29,974 bases of DNA, taken from the NCBI GenBank assembly GCA_002307315.1, contig DBTZ01000004.1:1-29974 (forward strand), in the 5' to 3' direction. Both the position numbers and the translations under genes were made by a program. Under the pieces are notes generated by a model. It was given only the letters and a program-made list of their open reading frames with translations, made no database searches and was not told the DNA's origin. Origin of the DNA: Alphaproteobacteria bacterium UBA1303 (GTDB lineage: Bacteria; Pseudomonadota; Alphaproteobacteria; Micropepsales; Micropepsaceae). This document shows, one piece after another, positions 1 to 7,454 of this stretch. Positions within the stretch are counted from its first letter, which is position 1, and each line of letters opens with the position of its first letter.

Positions 1-106
1 CCTATTTATGAGTATGTCACCTAGAACGCCATAAAGCTGCAAGGGTGGGGCTTTCCCCTGCCGCTTGGCATAAGCGGAATACCGCAGCAAAGACACCCAA
101 GAGCAT

Positions 107-138
107 GAAAAAGAAAGGCCGCTCCGTAAGGAGCGGCC
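107..138 (-). terminator. Rho-independent terminator of the minus-strand small RNA
   Basis: A perfect 9-bp stem (GGCCGCTCC at 117-125, GGAGCGGCC at 130-138) closes a GTAA loop. An A-rich run at 107-116 becomes a T-rich tail on the minus strand. The tail is on the correct side only for minus-strand transcription. It fits as the 3' end of the small RNA at 107-204. Confidence 0.8.
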
Positions 139-204
139 AAGTTCAGGGAGGAAACGCCCAGGAAGGGCCGCGGCGACGCGAAGAGGAAGTTCGCAATGCC
201 GCGC
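107..204 (-). ncRNA. Putative trans-acting small RNA with CU-rich (anti-SD-like) hairpin loops
   Basis: Read on the minus strand, this segment is a chain of short hairpins. A GCGAA/TTCGC stem (178-194) shows the loop CTTCCTC. A GCCC/GGGC stem (156-168) shows TTCCT. A weaker GTT/AAC stem (141-155) shows TCCTCCCTG. A terminator hairpin follows at 117-138. A sigma-70-like promoter lies at the expected distance upstream (TTGATA at 234-239, CATATT at 211-216, 17-bp spacer), predicting a transcript of about 98 nt. Loops complementary to ribosome binding sites are typical of alphaproteobacterial sRNAs such as the cuckoo, alpha-r14 and suhB-type families. From memory it most resembles the suhB-type motif, but I could not check this. 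Short ORFs overlap the segment on both strands, but neither has coding support. The sRNA call rests on structure plus promoter plus terminator. Confidence 0.65.
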
Positions 205-210
205 TGCAGC

Positions 211-239
211 AATATGGCATTGTTGCACTGCGCTATCAA
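211..239 (-). promoter_or_regulatory. Sigma-70-type promoter of the small RNA
   Basis: On the minus strand TTGATA (239-234) is followed by a 17-bp spacer and CATATT (216-211), which puts transcription start near 204. An imperfect palindrome overlaps the -10 region: CAATGCC at 194-200 pairs with GGCATTG at 216-222, and there is a TGCAGCAAT/ATTGTTGCA dyad. It could be an operator or part of the RNA. The role is inferred. Confidence 0.45.
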
Positions 240-500
240 GCCCAATCGTCAACCGAATCTAAATTTTTTTACGGGTAAGTCCCGTGTTTGTTGAGAATTT
301 TTAACAGCACAGTTTTTAAGCACTCGACGATGCCTATTTGTGCGCCGCAAGATGTCACCGGTGTCATGCAGTAATCCGATCAGGCACTTAGCAATATTCA
401 TCGCTTTGTCTTCGCACTGCAAAAAAAGAGTCGCGTAAAGCCGGTAGCAAAGACCAACCAAGTTTGTTGGCGATTCGAACGAAGAGGGGGAAGTCTCGTC
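240..500. other. Intergenic region without a recognised gene
   Basis: These 260 bp separate the small RNA from the LpxH-like gene. I see no convincing ORF, tRNA or hairpin terminator. The region should hold the promoter of the plus-strand glycan operon, and TTGAGA near 290 with an A/T-rich stretch after it is a weak candidate. The ribosome binding site of the first gene is the purine run GAAGAGGGGGAAG about 8 nt before 501. Confidence 0.4.
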
Positions 501-1424
501 ATGACCGATGCCGCTTGGAGTACCAATGCCTTTCTCGGCCATGAGCCGGCCGCCGCCCCATATCGCACGGGGTATGGCGCCCGAATTCCTCCCCTCAATC
601 CCGCCAACGCCCCCCGCACCCGGCCGATCCGCCGCCATCGCACCTTGTTCATCTCCGACGTCCACCTCGGTACGCGGGGCTGCAAGGCCGAACTTTTGGC
701 CGATTTCCTCCGCCACAACGCATGCGAGACCCTGTATTTGGTCGGCGACATCTTTGACGGCTGGCAGCTCAAGCGCCGCTGGTACTGGACGGCGGACATG
801 AGCGAGGTGGTGAGGCTGATCCTGGCCAGTGCCGATGCCGGCACCAAAGTCATCTATATCCCAGGCAACCATGACGAGTTTCTTCGTCCGTACTGCAACC
901 GGACCATCGCCGGCATCGAAGTCGTGGCGGAAGCGGTGCATGTTTCCGCCGCCGGCAAGCGGTATCTCGTATTGCACGGCGACACGTTCGACGGCGTGGT
1001 CGAATGCGCCAAATGGCTGGCTCATGTCGGCGACCGCGCCTATTCGCTGGCACTTGCGCTAAACGACCGGCTGCATGTCTTGCGTCGGCGGCTCGGTTTG
1101 CCGTATTGGTCGCTGTCTGCGTATTTGAAGCGTAAGGTCAAAAAGGCCGTAGAATACGTCTCCCGCTACGAAACGGCGGTGGGACGTGCCGTTCAGCCGC
1201 TCGGGGTGGACGGCATCATCTGCGGCCACATTCACCAAGCGGAAGTGCGTAGGTTGGGGAACGTCTCGTATCTCAACGACGGGGACTGGGTTGAAAGCTG
1301 TACCGCCCTTGCCGAAGATGCGCTGGGGAATATGGAGATTCTTCAGTGGTCGTCTTCTTGTTTGGCGGACGGTCTTGCCCGCGCCGGTGAACACACCCAA
1401 ACGGCGGCGTTTATACCCGTTTAG
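501..1424 (+). CDS. LpxH-like UDP-2,3-diacylglucosamine diphosphatase family metallophosphoesterase
   Basis: The 307-residue protein has the full calcineurin-like metallophosphoesterase signature: ISDVHLG with D53/H55, VGDIFDGW with D83, GNHD at 122-125, LHGDTFD with H159/D161, and GHIH at 242-245. The family (COG2908) includes LpxH, which hydrolyses UDP-2,3-diacylglucosamine to lipid X at the inner membrane. Many alphaproteobacteria carry LpxH-like paralogs or use LpxI, so the exact substrate is uncertain. It is longer than typical LpxH (about 240 residues) because of a roughly 45-residue basic, proline-rich N-terminal extension and an insertion after the GDTFD motif. The ATG at 501 has a strong purine-rich RBS. 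It is the first gene of a five-gene operon, and the next start lies 19 bp downstream. Confidence 0.85.
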   Translation: MTDAAWSTNAFLGHEPAAAPYRTGYGARIPPLNPANAPRTRPIRRHRTLFISDVHLGTRGCKAELLADFLRHNACETLYLVGDIFDGWQLKRRWYWTADMSEVVRLILASADAGTKVIYIPGNHDEFLRPYCNRTIAGIEVVAEAVHVSAAGKRYLVLHGDTFDGVVECAKWLAHVGDRAYSLALALNDRLHVLRRRLGLPYWSLSAYLKRKVKKAVEYVSRYETAVGRAVQPLGVDGIICGHIHQAEVRRLGNVSYLNDGDWVESCTALAEDALGNMEILQWSSSCLADGLARAGEHTQTAAFIPV

Positions 1425-1443
1425 GCGTCGCGCCAGACGGCCG

Positions 1444-2502
1444 ATGCCGCCTGGCATCGGCTATGCCAGTCCGATTCCCGAATCCCAAAGGCTGAAAGTT
1501 CTGATCGTCACCGACGCTTGGGCGCCGCAGGTCAACGGGGTGGTGCGCACGCTGGAAATTTTGGGCCGCGATCTTACCGCGCTCGGCCACGAGGTGCGCT
1601 ATGTTACCCCGGAGGGACGCGTCACCATCCCCCTGCCCACCTACAACGAGATCCGCCTGTCGCTGTTTTCCCAGAAGGAACTGGAAACGGAGATCCGCGA
1701 TTTTGCTCCCGACGCCATCCACATCGCCACCGAAGGCACGCTGGGATTTGCCGCCCGCTCCATCTGCCTGAAATACGCCATTCCCTTCACCACCTCGTTT
1801 CACACCCGCTTTCCCGAGTATATCCACACCAGATTTCCCTTCATCAAGGAGAGGCAGATCTACCGCCTCTTGCGCTGGTTCCACGCCCCCGCCACCACAA
1901 TGATGGTGGCCACCGAGTCGCTCCGGCGCGAGATGGAGGCGCTGGGGTTCCGGAACGTGCGCATCTGGTCGCGCGGTGTGGACACCGAGTTGTTCCGCCC
2001 GATGCCGGACGCAGGCATGCCCTACGCCAAGCCGGTCTGGCTTTATGTCGGGCGCATTGCGGTGGAGAAGAACATCGAGGCGTTCTTAAGACTCGCCCTT
2101 CCGGGCACCAAGGTGCTGGTCGGCGACGGGCCGGCGAAGGCGCAGTTGGAACACGCCTATCCCGAGGCGAAATTCCTCGGCCCCAGGACCGGAGAAGCGC
2201 TCGCCCGCACTTATGCCGCCAGCGACGTGTTCGTATTCCCCAGCCGGACCGATACCTTCGGCCTGGTGGTGCTGGAGGCGCTGTCCTGCGGCACGCCGGT
2301 GGCCGCCTATCCGGTGCAAGGACCGCTGGACGTGGTCGGCGACGCCCCCGTCGCGGCCCTGGACGACAACCTTACGGAGGCCTGCCGCCGGGCCTTGATC
2401 GTTCCGCGCGAGACGGCGCGGGAATTCGCCCTCGATCATTCGTGGCGGACCTGTACGATGCAATTCATATCCAATCTCGCGGTCGAAGGCGAAACCGTAT
2501 GA
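1444..2502 (+). CDS. GT4-family glycosyltransferase (MgtA-like alpha-glycosyltransferase)
   Basis: This is a 352-residue GT-B fold enzyme. The N-terminal Rossmann half opens at about residue 18 with KVLIVTDAWAPQVNGVVRT, a signature of the GT4 MgtA/GDP-mannose-dependent alpha-mannosyltransferase and sulfoquinovosyltransferase group. The C-terminal half carries LYVGRIAVEKNIEAFL and the donor-binding PSRTDTFGLVVLEALSCGT, which contains the conserved EX7E-type element. The open frame extends back to 1186 but would then overlap the preceding gene in another frame, so I place the start at ATG 1444, 19 bp after that gene's stop. The RBS is weak, which suggests translational coupling. Pairing with an LpxH-like phosphoesterase suggests lipid glycosylation. 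Acceptor and sugar cannot be read from the sequence. Confidence 0.85.
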   Translation: MPPGIGYASPIPESQRLKVLIVTDAWAPQVNGVVRTLEILGRDLTALGHEVRYVTPEGRVTIPLPTYNEIRLSLFSQKELETEIRDFAPDAIHIATEGTLGFAARSICLKYAIPFTTSFHTRFPEYIHTRFPFIKERQIYRLLRWFHAPATTMMVATESLRREMEALGFRNVRIWSRGVDTELFRPMPDAGMPYAKPVWLYVGRIAVEKNIEAFLRLALPGTKVLVGDGPAKAQLEHAYPEAKFLGPRTGEALARTYAASDVFVFPSRTDTFGLVVLEALSCGTPVAAYPVQGPLDVVGDAPVAALDDNLTEACRRALIVPRETAREFALDHSWRTCTMQFISNLAVEGETV

Positions 2503-2572
2503 GTTGCGATTTTCTTCCCGCGGAATACGCGGTAGAAACCAGATCGATATTCAAATTCCGGTGTACGCTTTG

Positions 2573-4174
2573 ATGCCGACGCTATCCCCCACGCCCTCCG
2601 GTTTCCGCCTTACGCGGCAGGAAGGGATATTTCTCGGGGTGTCGGTCCTGGTCTGGGCGCTCTATGTGGTCTTTCTCGGAAAAGACACCTCGTGGGACTT
2701 CCGCAACTACCATTGGTACATTCCCTACGCCCTTTTGAACGGCCGACTGGAAATCGACGTGCTGGTCGCCCATCAGGGCAGTTACTACAATCCCTTCCTC
2801 GACGTACCGTTCTATCTGCTGGCCACCCACACGCCGTCGTGGTTGGCGATTTTCGTGCTGGGACTGTTCCAGGCCGCCAATATCGTGCCGATCTATTATC
2901 TCGCGCGCGAGGGTTTGCGCCTGCCGCAGAACCGTCTCGCCGCCGCCGGCATCGCCTTCTTCAGCCTGACCGGCGGCATGACCCTCAGCCTCTTCGGCAC
3001 CCACTACTACGACAACGTGATGAGCCTGTTCGTCATGAGCGGGCTTGCCATTCTGGTAGTCAAGCGCGAGGAACTGGCCGCGGGGCCGCTGCGATCCGTC
3101 TTTCTGTGGTGCGCACTGGGCGGCTTTCTGCTCGGCGGCACCGCCGGCCTCAAGCTGCCCGATGCGCCCTTTGCCGTGGGCTTTGGGGCGGCGCTGTGTG
3201 CGCTGGGCGGCGACCGCAAGCATCTGTGGGTGCGGCTGGCCGGCGGCTTGGCCGGCGGGCTGATCGGCTTCGGAATGGGGGCCGGCCCTTGGATGGTGAA
3301 GATGGCGGCGCTGACCGGCAACCCGCTATTCCCCTATTTCAACCAATATTTCCACTCGCCGTTGGCGCTGGCCTCGCCCTACCGCGACATGCGGTTTCTT
3401 CCCCACGGCTGGTTCAAGACGTGGCTTTATCCCATCCTGTTCGCCATCGACTGGCGGGTGGCGGACGATCTGCCTCATCGCGATATCCGCATCGCTATGA
3501 GCTATGTCGCGTTGATTTCCGCCGCCCTCGTCTGGCTTCTCGGCAAGCGTTCGAAGCGGCCGCTGGCCGATCTGGTCGCCGTGCGCACCGTTTTCGTCTT
3601 TGCCGCGGTTTCCTATTTCTGCTGGATCAAGCTGTTTGCCATCCACCGCTACATCCTTACCCTGGAAATGTTGGCACCTCTGATTGTGGCCTTATCGGTG
3701 GCGCTGATGCCGTTCGCGGTACGGATTCGGCTGATCGTCATCGCCGCCCTGTTCTTTTTTGCCATGCTGTTCACCCGCAGCGCCGAACTCGACCGCGCGC
3801 CGCTCGGCGATCCCTACATTTCGGTCGACGTGCCGGCGATAGCGAAGCCGGCCGAAACCATGGTGCTGATGACCGGCGAGGCCCCGCTCGGCTTCATCGC
3901 CCCCTCGCTGCCGCCAGCGGTGCCGATCCTGCGCATCGACGGCTGGATGGTGGAGCCCGGCGACGGCACCGAGCTGACCCGACAGATGAAAACCAAGGTA
4001 TCCGCCCATAAAGGTCCGCTGTACCTGATCGCCGACGCCTACGACATGAACCGAGGCGAAGAGGCGCTGGCGCAATACGGCCTTGCCATCGACTGGCCCG
4101 CATGCCGTATATTCGAGACCAACCTGATCGGCACCTATCAATGGTGCCCGCTTAACCGACCGGCCCGGCCATGA
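2573..4174 (+). CDS. Polytopic membrane protein, probable GT-C-type glycosyltransferase
   Basis: This 533-residue protein has about ten or more hydrophobic segments. After the first transmembrane helix a periplasmic loop contains DTSWDFRNYHWYIPYALL. An acidic residue with aromatic neighbours just after TM1 is typical of GT-C enzymes that use polyprenyl-phosphate sugars. The C-terminal ~130 residues form a soluble domain. The frame stays open back to a TTG at 2504 and also has a GTG at 2561. I prefer ATG 2573 because homology-like hydrophobic sequence begins soon after it, but there is no good RBS and an earlier start is possible. Its stop overlaps the GT2 start in an ATGA (4171-4174). The GT2 and GtrA partners are the usual donor-making and flipping steps for such an enzyme. 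The precise family is not recognised. Confidence 0.7.
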   Translation: MPTLSPTPSGFRLTRQEGIFLGVSVLVWALYVVFLGKDTSWDFRNYHWYIPYALLNGRLEIDVLVAHQGSYYNPFLDVPFYLLATHTPSWLAIFVLGLFQAANIVPIYYLAREGLRLPQNRLAAAGIAFFSLTGGMTLSLFGTHYYDNVMSLFVMSGLAILVVKREELAAGPLRSVFLWCALGGFLLGGTAGLKLPDAPFAVGFGAALCALGGDRKHLWVRLAGGLAGGLIGFGMGAGPWMVKMAALTGNPLFPYFNQYFHSPLALASPYRDMRFLPHGWFKTWLYPILFAIDWRVADDLPHRDIRIAMSYVALISAALVWLLGKRSKRPLADLVAVRTVFVFAAVSYFCWIKLFAIHRYILTLEMLAPLIVALSVALMPFAVRIRLIVIAALFFFAMLFTRSAELDRAPLGDPYISVDVPAIAKPAETMVLMTGEAPLGFIAPSLPPAVPILRIDGWMVEPGDGTELTRQMKTKVSAHKGPLYLIADAYDMNRGEEALAQYGLAIDWPACRIFETNLIGTYQWCPLNRPARP

Positions 4175-5124
4175 CCCAAGAAACAGCGAAAATTGCGGTT
4201 CTGATTCCCTGCTACAATGAGGAATCCACCATCGCCAAGGTGATCCGCGATTTTCATGCGGCGCTGCCGGCGGCGACGATCTACGTCTACGACAACAATT
4301 CGCGCGACGACACCGTCGCCCGCGCCGTCGAGGCCGACGCCGTGGTACGCAAGGAGGCGCGTCAGGGCAAGGGCCACGTCATGCGCCGGATGTTCGCCGA
4401 CATCGAGGCCGACATCTATGTGATGACCGACGGCGACGACACCTACGATGCGACGGACGCACCGAAGATGGTGGACAAGCTGATCGACGAAGGGCTAGAC
4501 ATCGTCGCCGGCAAGCGCGATGCCACCCAAGCGGCGGGGGTCGCCTACCGGCCCGGCCACGTGCTGGGCAACCGCCTGCTCACCGGGCTGACCGCGATGA
4601 TGTTTTCGGTCAAGCTGCAGGACATGCTGACCGGCTACCGGGTGATGTCGCGGCGCTTCGTCAAATCCTTTCCCTTTACCTCGACCGGGTTTGCCATCGA
4701 AACCGAACTTACCATTCATGCCGTGCGCATGCTGGTGCCGGTGGCGGAGGTGCCGACCCGCTATAAAGAACGGCCGGAAGGGTCCACCAGCAAGCTGAGC
4801 ACCTTCCGCGACGGCTGGCGCATTCTATGGACCATCGCCTTTTTCGTGCGCAAGGAACGGCCGCTGCTGTTCTACGGCGCGTTCTTCCTGTTCATGGCCG
4901 CATTTTCGCTGCTCCTCGGATTGCCGATCGTGGCTGAGTTCTTCCGTACCGGGTTGGTCGACCGCCTGCCGACCGCGGTGCTTTCGACCGGAATGATGAT
5001 GGTGGCGTTTCTCGGGTTAGCCTGCGGCATCATTCTCGATACCGTCACCCGCGGGCGCTGGGAACTGAAGCGCATCGCCTATCTGGAATTTCCCGGTCCG
5101 CAGGAACTGCACAAACCGTGGTGA
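4171..5124 (+). CDS. GT2-family glycosyltransferase (polyprenyl-phosphate sugar synthase-like)
   Basis: This is a 317-residue protein. The GT-A catalytic domain starts at residue 7 with IAVLIPCYNEESTIAKVI and has the metal-binding acidic motif DGDDTYD (87-93) and an acceptor-site MLTGYRVMSRRF. Two C-terminal transmembrane helices (about 235-290) follow. This layout matches dolichyl/undecaprenyl-phosphate mannose or glucose synthases, which charge a lipid carrier at the cytoplasmic face. Its start overlaps the upstream membrane protein by 4 bp (ATGA) and its stop overlaps the GtrA start by a GTGA, so the three are translationally coupled. Together they fit a three-component system of carrier glycosylation, flipping and periplasmic transfer. 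The sugar is unknown. Confidence 0.85.
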   Translation: MTQETAKIAVLIPCYNEESTIAKVIRDFHAALPAATIYVYDNNSRDDTVARAVEADAVVRKEARQGKGHVMRRMFADIEADIYVMTDGDDTYDATDAPKMVDKLIDEGLDIVAGKRDATQAAGVAYRPGHVLGNRLLTGLTAMMFSVKLQDMLTGYRVMSRRFVKSFPFTSTGFAIETELTIHAVRMLVPVAEVPTRYKERPEGSTSKLSTFRDGWRILWTIAFFVRKERPLLFYGAFFLFMAAFSLLLGLPIVAEFFRTGLVDRLPTAVLSTGMMMVAFLGLACGIILDTVTRGRWELKRIAYLEFPGPQELHKPW

Positions 5125-5546
5125 GCGTGGCCTCCACGATTGCGAAGATCTGCCATTCCCGTTTCCTGCGCTTCGGCGCGGTGGGCGGTGCGGGTTTTTT
5201 CGTCAACGAAGCGGCGCTGTTTTCCGCCCACCATCTGCTCCACCTCGGCGGCAATGCGAGCTGGTTCGTCGCCTTCGTACCATCGGTGATTTTCACCTGG
5301 TGGGGAAACCGCGTTCTGACCTTCGCCGACAGCGCGGGCGAAGGCCTCGTCGCTGCAGCCACGGAATGCGGACGCTTCGTTGCCACCAACAGCGTCGGCG
5401 CCGCCGCCAACTTCGCGGTCTACGCCCTCCTCATCCGCTACGCGCCGTTTCCCTTCAATGTTCCATATCTCGCGCTGGCCATCGGCGTCCTGATCGGCTT
5501 GGTGTTCAATTTCACCCTGTCCAAGACCCTGGTATTCAGAAAGTAG
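5118..5546 (+). CDS. GtrA family membrane protein (putative lipid-linked sugar flippase)
   Basis: This 142-residue protein has four predicted transmembrane helices and the typical GtrA/DPMS-like opening, FLRFGAVGGAGFFVNEAALF. The usual FNFTLSKTLVFR lies at the C-terminus. GtrA proteins are thought to translocate polyprenyl-phosphate-linked hexose made by the adjacent GT2 enzyme. Two consecutive GTG codons (5118 and 5121) can start it. The second overlaps the GT2 stop in a GTGA, mirroring the ATGA junction upstream, and is equally plausible. It is the last gene of the operon. Palindromic REP-like elements begin 5 bp after its stop. Confidence 0.85.
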   Translation: MVSVASTIAKICHSRFLRFGAVGGAGFFVNEAALFSAHHLLHLGGNASWFVAFVPSVIFTWWGNRVLTFADSAGEGLVAAATECGRFVATNSVGAAANFAVYALLIRYAPFPFNVPYLALAIGVLIGLVFNFTLSKTLVFRK

Positions 5547-5551
5547 CATAG

Positions 5552-5714
5552 AGCGCTTCACCGAAAAGTGGAATCCGGTTTTCGGGCATGAAGCGCGATA
5601 AAACGAAGAGATAAAGCGCTTCACCGAAAAGTGGAATCCGGTTTTCGGGCATGAAGCGCGATAAAACGAAGAGATAAAGCGCTTCGGTGTTTCCAAGAAA
5701 CCGTGAAATGCTCC
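5552..5714. repeat. REP/BIME-like palindromic element: two 63-bp A units plus a B unit
   Basis: Two near-identical 63-bp units (5552-5614, 5615-5677) are followed by a related partial unit (5678-5714). Each A unit folds into a hairpin. In the first, GCGCTTCA (5553-5560) pairs with TGAAGCGC (5589-5596), and inside it CCGAAAA (5561-5567) pairs with TTTTCGG (5579-5585) around GTGGAATCCGG. An AT-rich spacer, GATAAAACGAAGAGATAA, links units. The B unit contains GTGTTTCC and GTGAAATGC. Related elements occur near 10399, 19899, 22121 and 29656. Confidence 0.85.
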
Positions 5715-5718
5715 AGGC

Positions 5719-5751
5719 AAAAAAAAACGGCCCGGCATTTTCGCCGGGCCG
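5719..5751 (-). terminator. Rho-independent terminator of the TonB/ExbBD operon
   Basis: A perfect 9-bp stem (CGGCCCGGC at 5728-5736, GCCGGGCCG at 5743-5751) is flanked by nine A residues (5719-5727), which give a U-tract on the minus strand. It sits 27 bp past the stop codon of the TPR gene. Confidence 0.9.
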
Positions 5752-5777
5752 CTCTTAACTCGACAGCGATCGACCGC

Positions 5778-6923
5778 TCAGTGCGATTTGATATAGAGGC
5801 TCCACAACTTCGCAACCATCGCGTTGTTGTCGGTCCCTTTGACCTTGGCCAATACGGCAAGCGCCTGCGGCTTCTGACCGGCGCAGTAATAGGCATGGCC
5901 GAGACGAATCTGGGCGCCGTCCTTGTCGGCGACGCCCTTGGCAATACCGGACTGCACCGCAGCAACCGCATCCTTGCCGCGCCCCATACCGCAATAATCC
6001 TGACCGAGTTTGATCAAAAGATCGCCGGTCTTGGCCGACTTCGCTTCGCTTTCGACCCGCGGTAGGTTGCGCAGATTGCTCGCCTGAGTATCCCTAGACA
6101 TCTTAAGGAGACGATCGGTGCGCCCGCTGGACTGTAACGCTTTAACCCTGATGCCCGCGTCAAGTACGCTCGACGCTTCGGCGGCAAAGCCGAATTGCAA
6201 GGCAAATTGTGCCATCATGGTGTAATCGTCGCCGGTCCGGACGTTGCCGGTCAAAAGCTTGACGCGATAGATATCCAGCGTCTGGGGATCGGAGAGCGCC
6301 TTGGAGCCTTCGATATTCTTTATCAATCGCGCCCAATATTCCGGCTTGTTGGTGGAGGCAACCAACTGCTCCAACGCGGAGCGGTAAATCTCGTCCTCAT
6401 GGCCGTCATAGGCGCAACGCATCCTTAATTCGAGCATTCCCGCGCTGCCGCCGGTAGCGGCCCGCAAGCACCCGGCATAATCGCGCAAGGCGTAATAGGA
6501 TTGCGCGACGACCTGCTGACTTTGAGCGTTGTAGGCACCGTACTTCCTTAAGAGGTCGGCGTCGGCGATCACATCGCGATAGCGGCGTGCCCGATAATCG
6601 CTGGCAAACTTGGCCTGCGCGCCCACTGCAGTATCGGCACCGCAGGCGCCTTTCGACGCCGAAGCGATGTAGTTCTTCATCTGCTCGATGTATTTCTTTT
6701 CGTCGGCGGAAAGACTGCCGACCCCTTCGGCCCTGCGCACGGCGGACATGGCGGAATTGCAGTTGCCGCCGGACATCGCAGACCTCGCCTCATTCAATGC
6801 ATTACCCACGGCCGGGCGCACCGAAGCGGCCACGGCGGGAGTTGCGCACAAGCCGACGGCCGCAGCCGCCGCCAGGCTCATCGACAATGCCGTCGCAACG
6901 GCACGCAACTTCATCGAAATCAT
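5778..6923 (-). CDS. Secreted TPR-like protein of the TonB/ExbBD operon
   Basis: This 381-residue protein has a Sec signal peptide, with a hydrophobic core at about residues 10-30 and likely cleavage after ATPAVAA. Helical-pair repeats resembling tetratricopeptide units follow, for example in YNAQSQQVVAQSYYALRDYAGCL and, near the C-terminus, QIRLGHAYYCAGQKPQALAVLAKV. It is probably periplasmic. The start at 6923 has the RBS AGAGG seven bases upstream, so the in-frame ATG four codons later is unlikely. TPR proteins are often the last gene of alphaproteobacterial exbB-exbD-exbD-tonB clusters, where they may scaffold or modulate the energizing complex. That role is inferred from context. Several cysteines (for example in GNCNSAM and SKGACGAD) could form disulfides. 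Confidence 0.8.
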   Translation of the reverse strand: MISMKLRAVATALSMSLAAAAAVGLCATPAVAASVRPAVGNALNEARSAMSGGNCNSAMSAVRRAEGVGSLSADEKKYIEQMKNYIASASKGACGADTAVGAQAKFASDYRARRYRDVIADADLLRKYGAYNAQSQQVVAQSYYALRDYAGCLRAATGGSAGMLELRMRCAYDGHEDEIYRSALEQLVASTNKPEYWARLIKNIEGSKALSDPQTLDIYRVKLLTGNVRTGDDYTMMAQFALQFGFAAEASSVLDAGIRVKALQSSGRTDRLLKMSRDTQASNLRNLPRVESEAKSAKTGDLLIKLGQDYCGMGRGKDAVAAVQSGIAKGVADKDGAQIRLGHAYYCAGQKPQALAVLAKVKGTDNNAMVAKLWSLYIKSH

Positions 6924-7001
6924 CTACAAACCTCTTTTAATGACAAGCGAAACTCCGAACATGCCGGTTGCGCATGCCCGGAGAAACGCCATACCCCTGC
7001 A

Positions 7002-7421
7002 TTACTGTCGGTACTGATCGAGACCGGTAAAACCGATCTTTTTCACGCCCAAACGCTGCGCATCGGCCAGAACCTTCGCCACGATGTCGTACTTGGCGAG
7101 GCGGTTCGGATTAAGATGGATTTCGTCCTGGGTATCGCCCTTCGCGGCAACCTGCGTAAAGTAGGCCTCCAGCGTCGAGCGGTCGATCGGCTGACCGTTC
7201 CAGGTGATGGTGCCATCGAAATCCACCCCCAGATTCACCACCACCGGCTTAAACAGCGGCTGGTTCTTGGTAGGGGCCGGCATGTCCAGCTTCACCGCAT
7301 GGGTCTGAATCGGCAGCGTAATGATGAACAGGATCAGGAGGACGAGCATGACGTCGATCAACGGCGTCATATTCATTTCCACCATCACGTCGCCGTCGGC
7401 GGTTCCAGCACTCATAGACAT
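7002..7421 (-). CDS. exbD: ExbD/TolR biopolymer transport protein (second copy)
   Basis: The 139-residue protein has the ExbD plan: a short cytoplasmic N-terminus, NMTPLIDVMLVLLILFII with the conserved proton-channel Asp in the single TM helix (about residues 17-40), then a periplasmic C-terminal domain. It lies 33 bp downstream of another exbD and has an AGAAGG RBS about 10 nt before ATG 7421. Paired divergent ExbDs after one ExbB are common in alphaproteobacteria and xanthomonads, where the second copy can be needed for only some substrates. It should couple the proton motive force to the TonB protein encoded at 8834-9451. Confidence 0.92.
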   Translation of the reverse strand: MSMSAGTADGDVMVEMNMTPLIDVMLVLLILFIITLPIQTHAVKLDMPAPTKNQPLFKPVVVNLGVDFDGTITWNGQPIDRSTLEAYFTQVAAKGDTQDEIHLNPNRLAKYDIVAKVLADAQRLGVKKIGFTGLDQYRQ

Positions 7422-7454
7422 TGTAAAAGTACCTTCTCTGTTACGCTTCGCCGA

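Noticed and set aside
203..230. PhaR-like operator (TGCAGCAAT...ATTGTTGCA)
   Set aside because: The dyad resembles PHA-regulator sites, but no phasin or PHA gene is adjacent and it overlaps the sRNA promoter, so I kept it only as a possible operator within that promoter entry.
21..278. Short ORFs of 74 and 77 codons on both strands near the window start
   Set aside because: They overlap the sRNA hairpins and terminator, lack an RBS, and show no known family. Structure explains the segment better.
1186..1443. N-terminal extension of the GT4 gene
   Set aside because: It would overlap the LpxH-like gene out of frame. The extra 86 residues have shadow-like composition, and GT-B homology starts after 1444.
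5700..6065. Plus-strand frame overlapping the terminator and the TPR gene
   Set aside because: It runs through a perfect minus-strand terminator and the end of a gene with a signal peptide and good RBS on the other strand, and shows no family.
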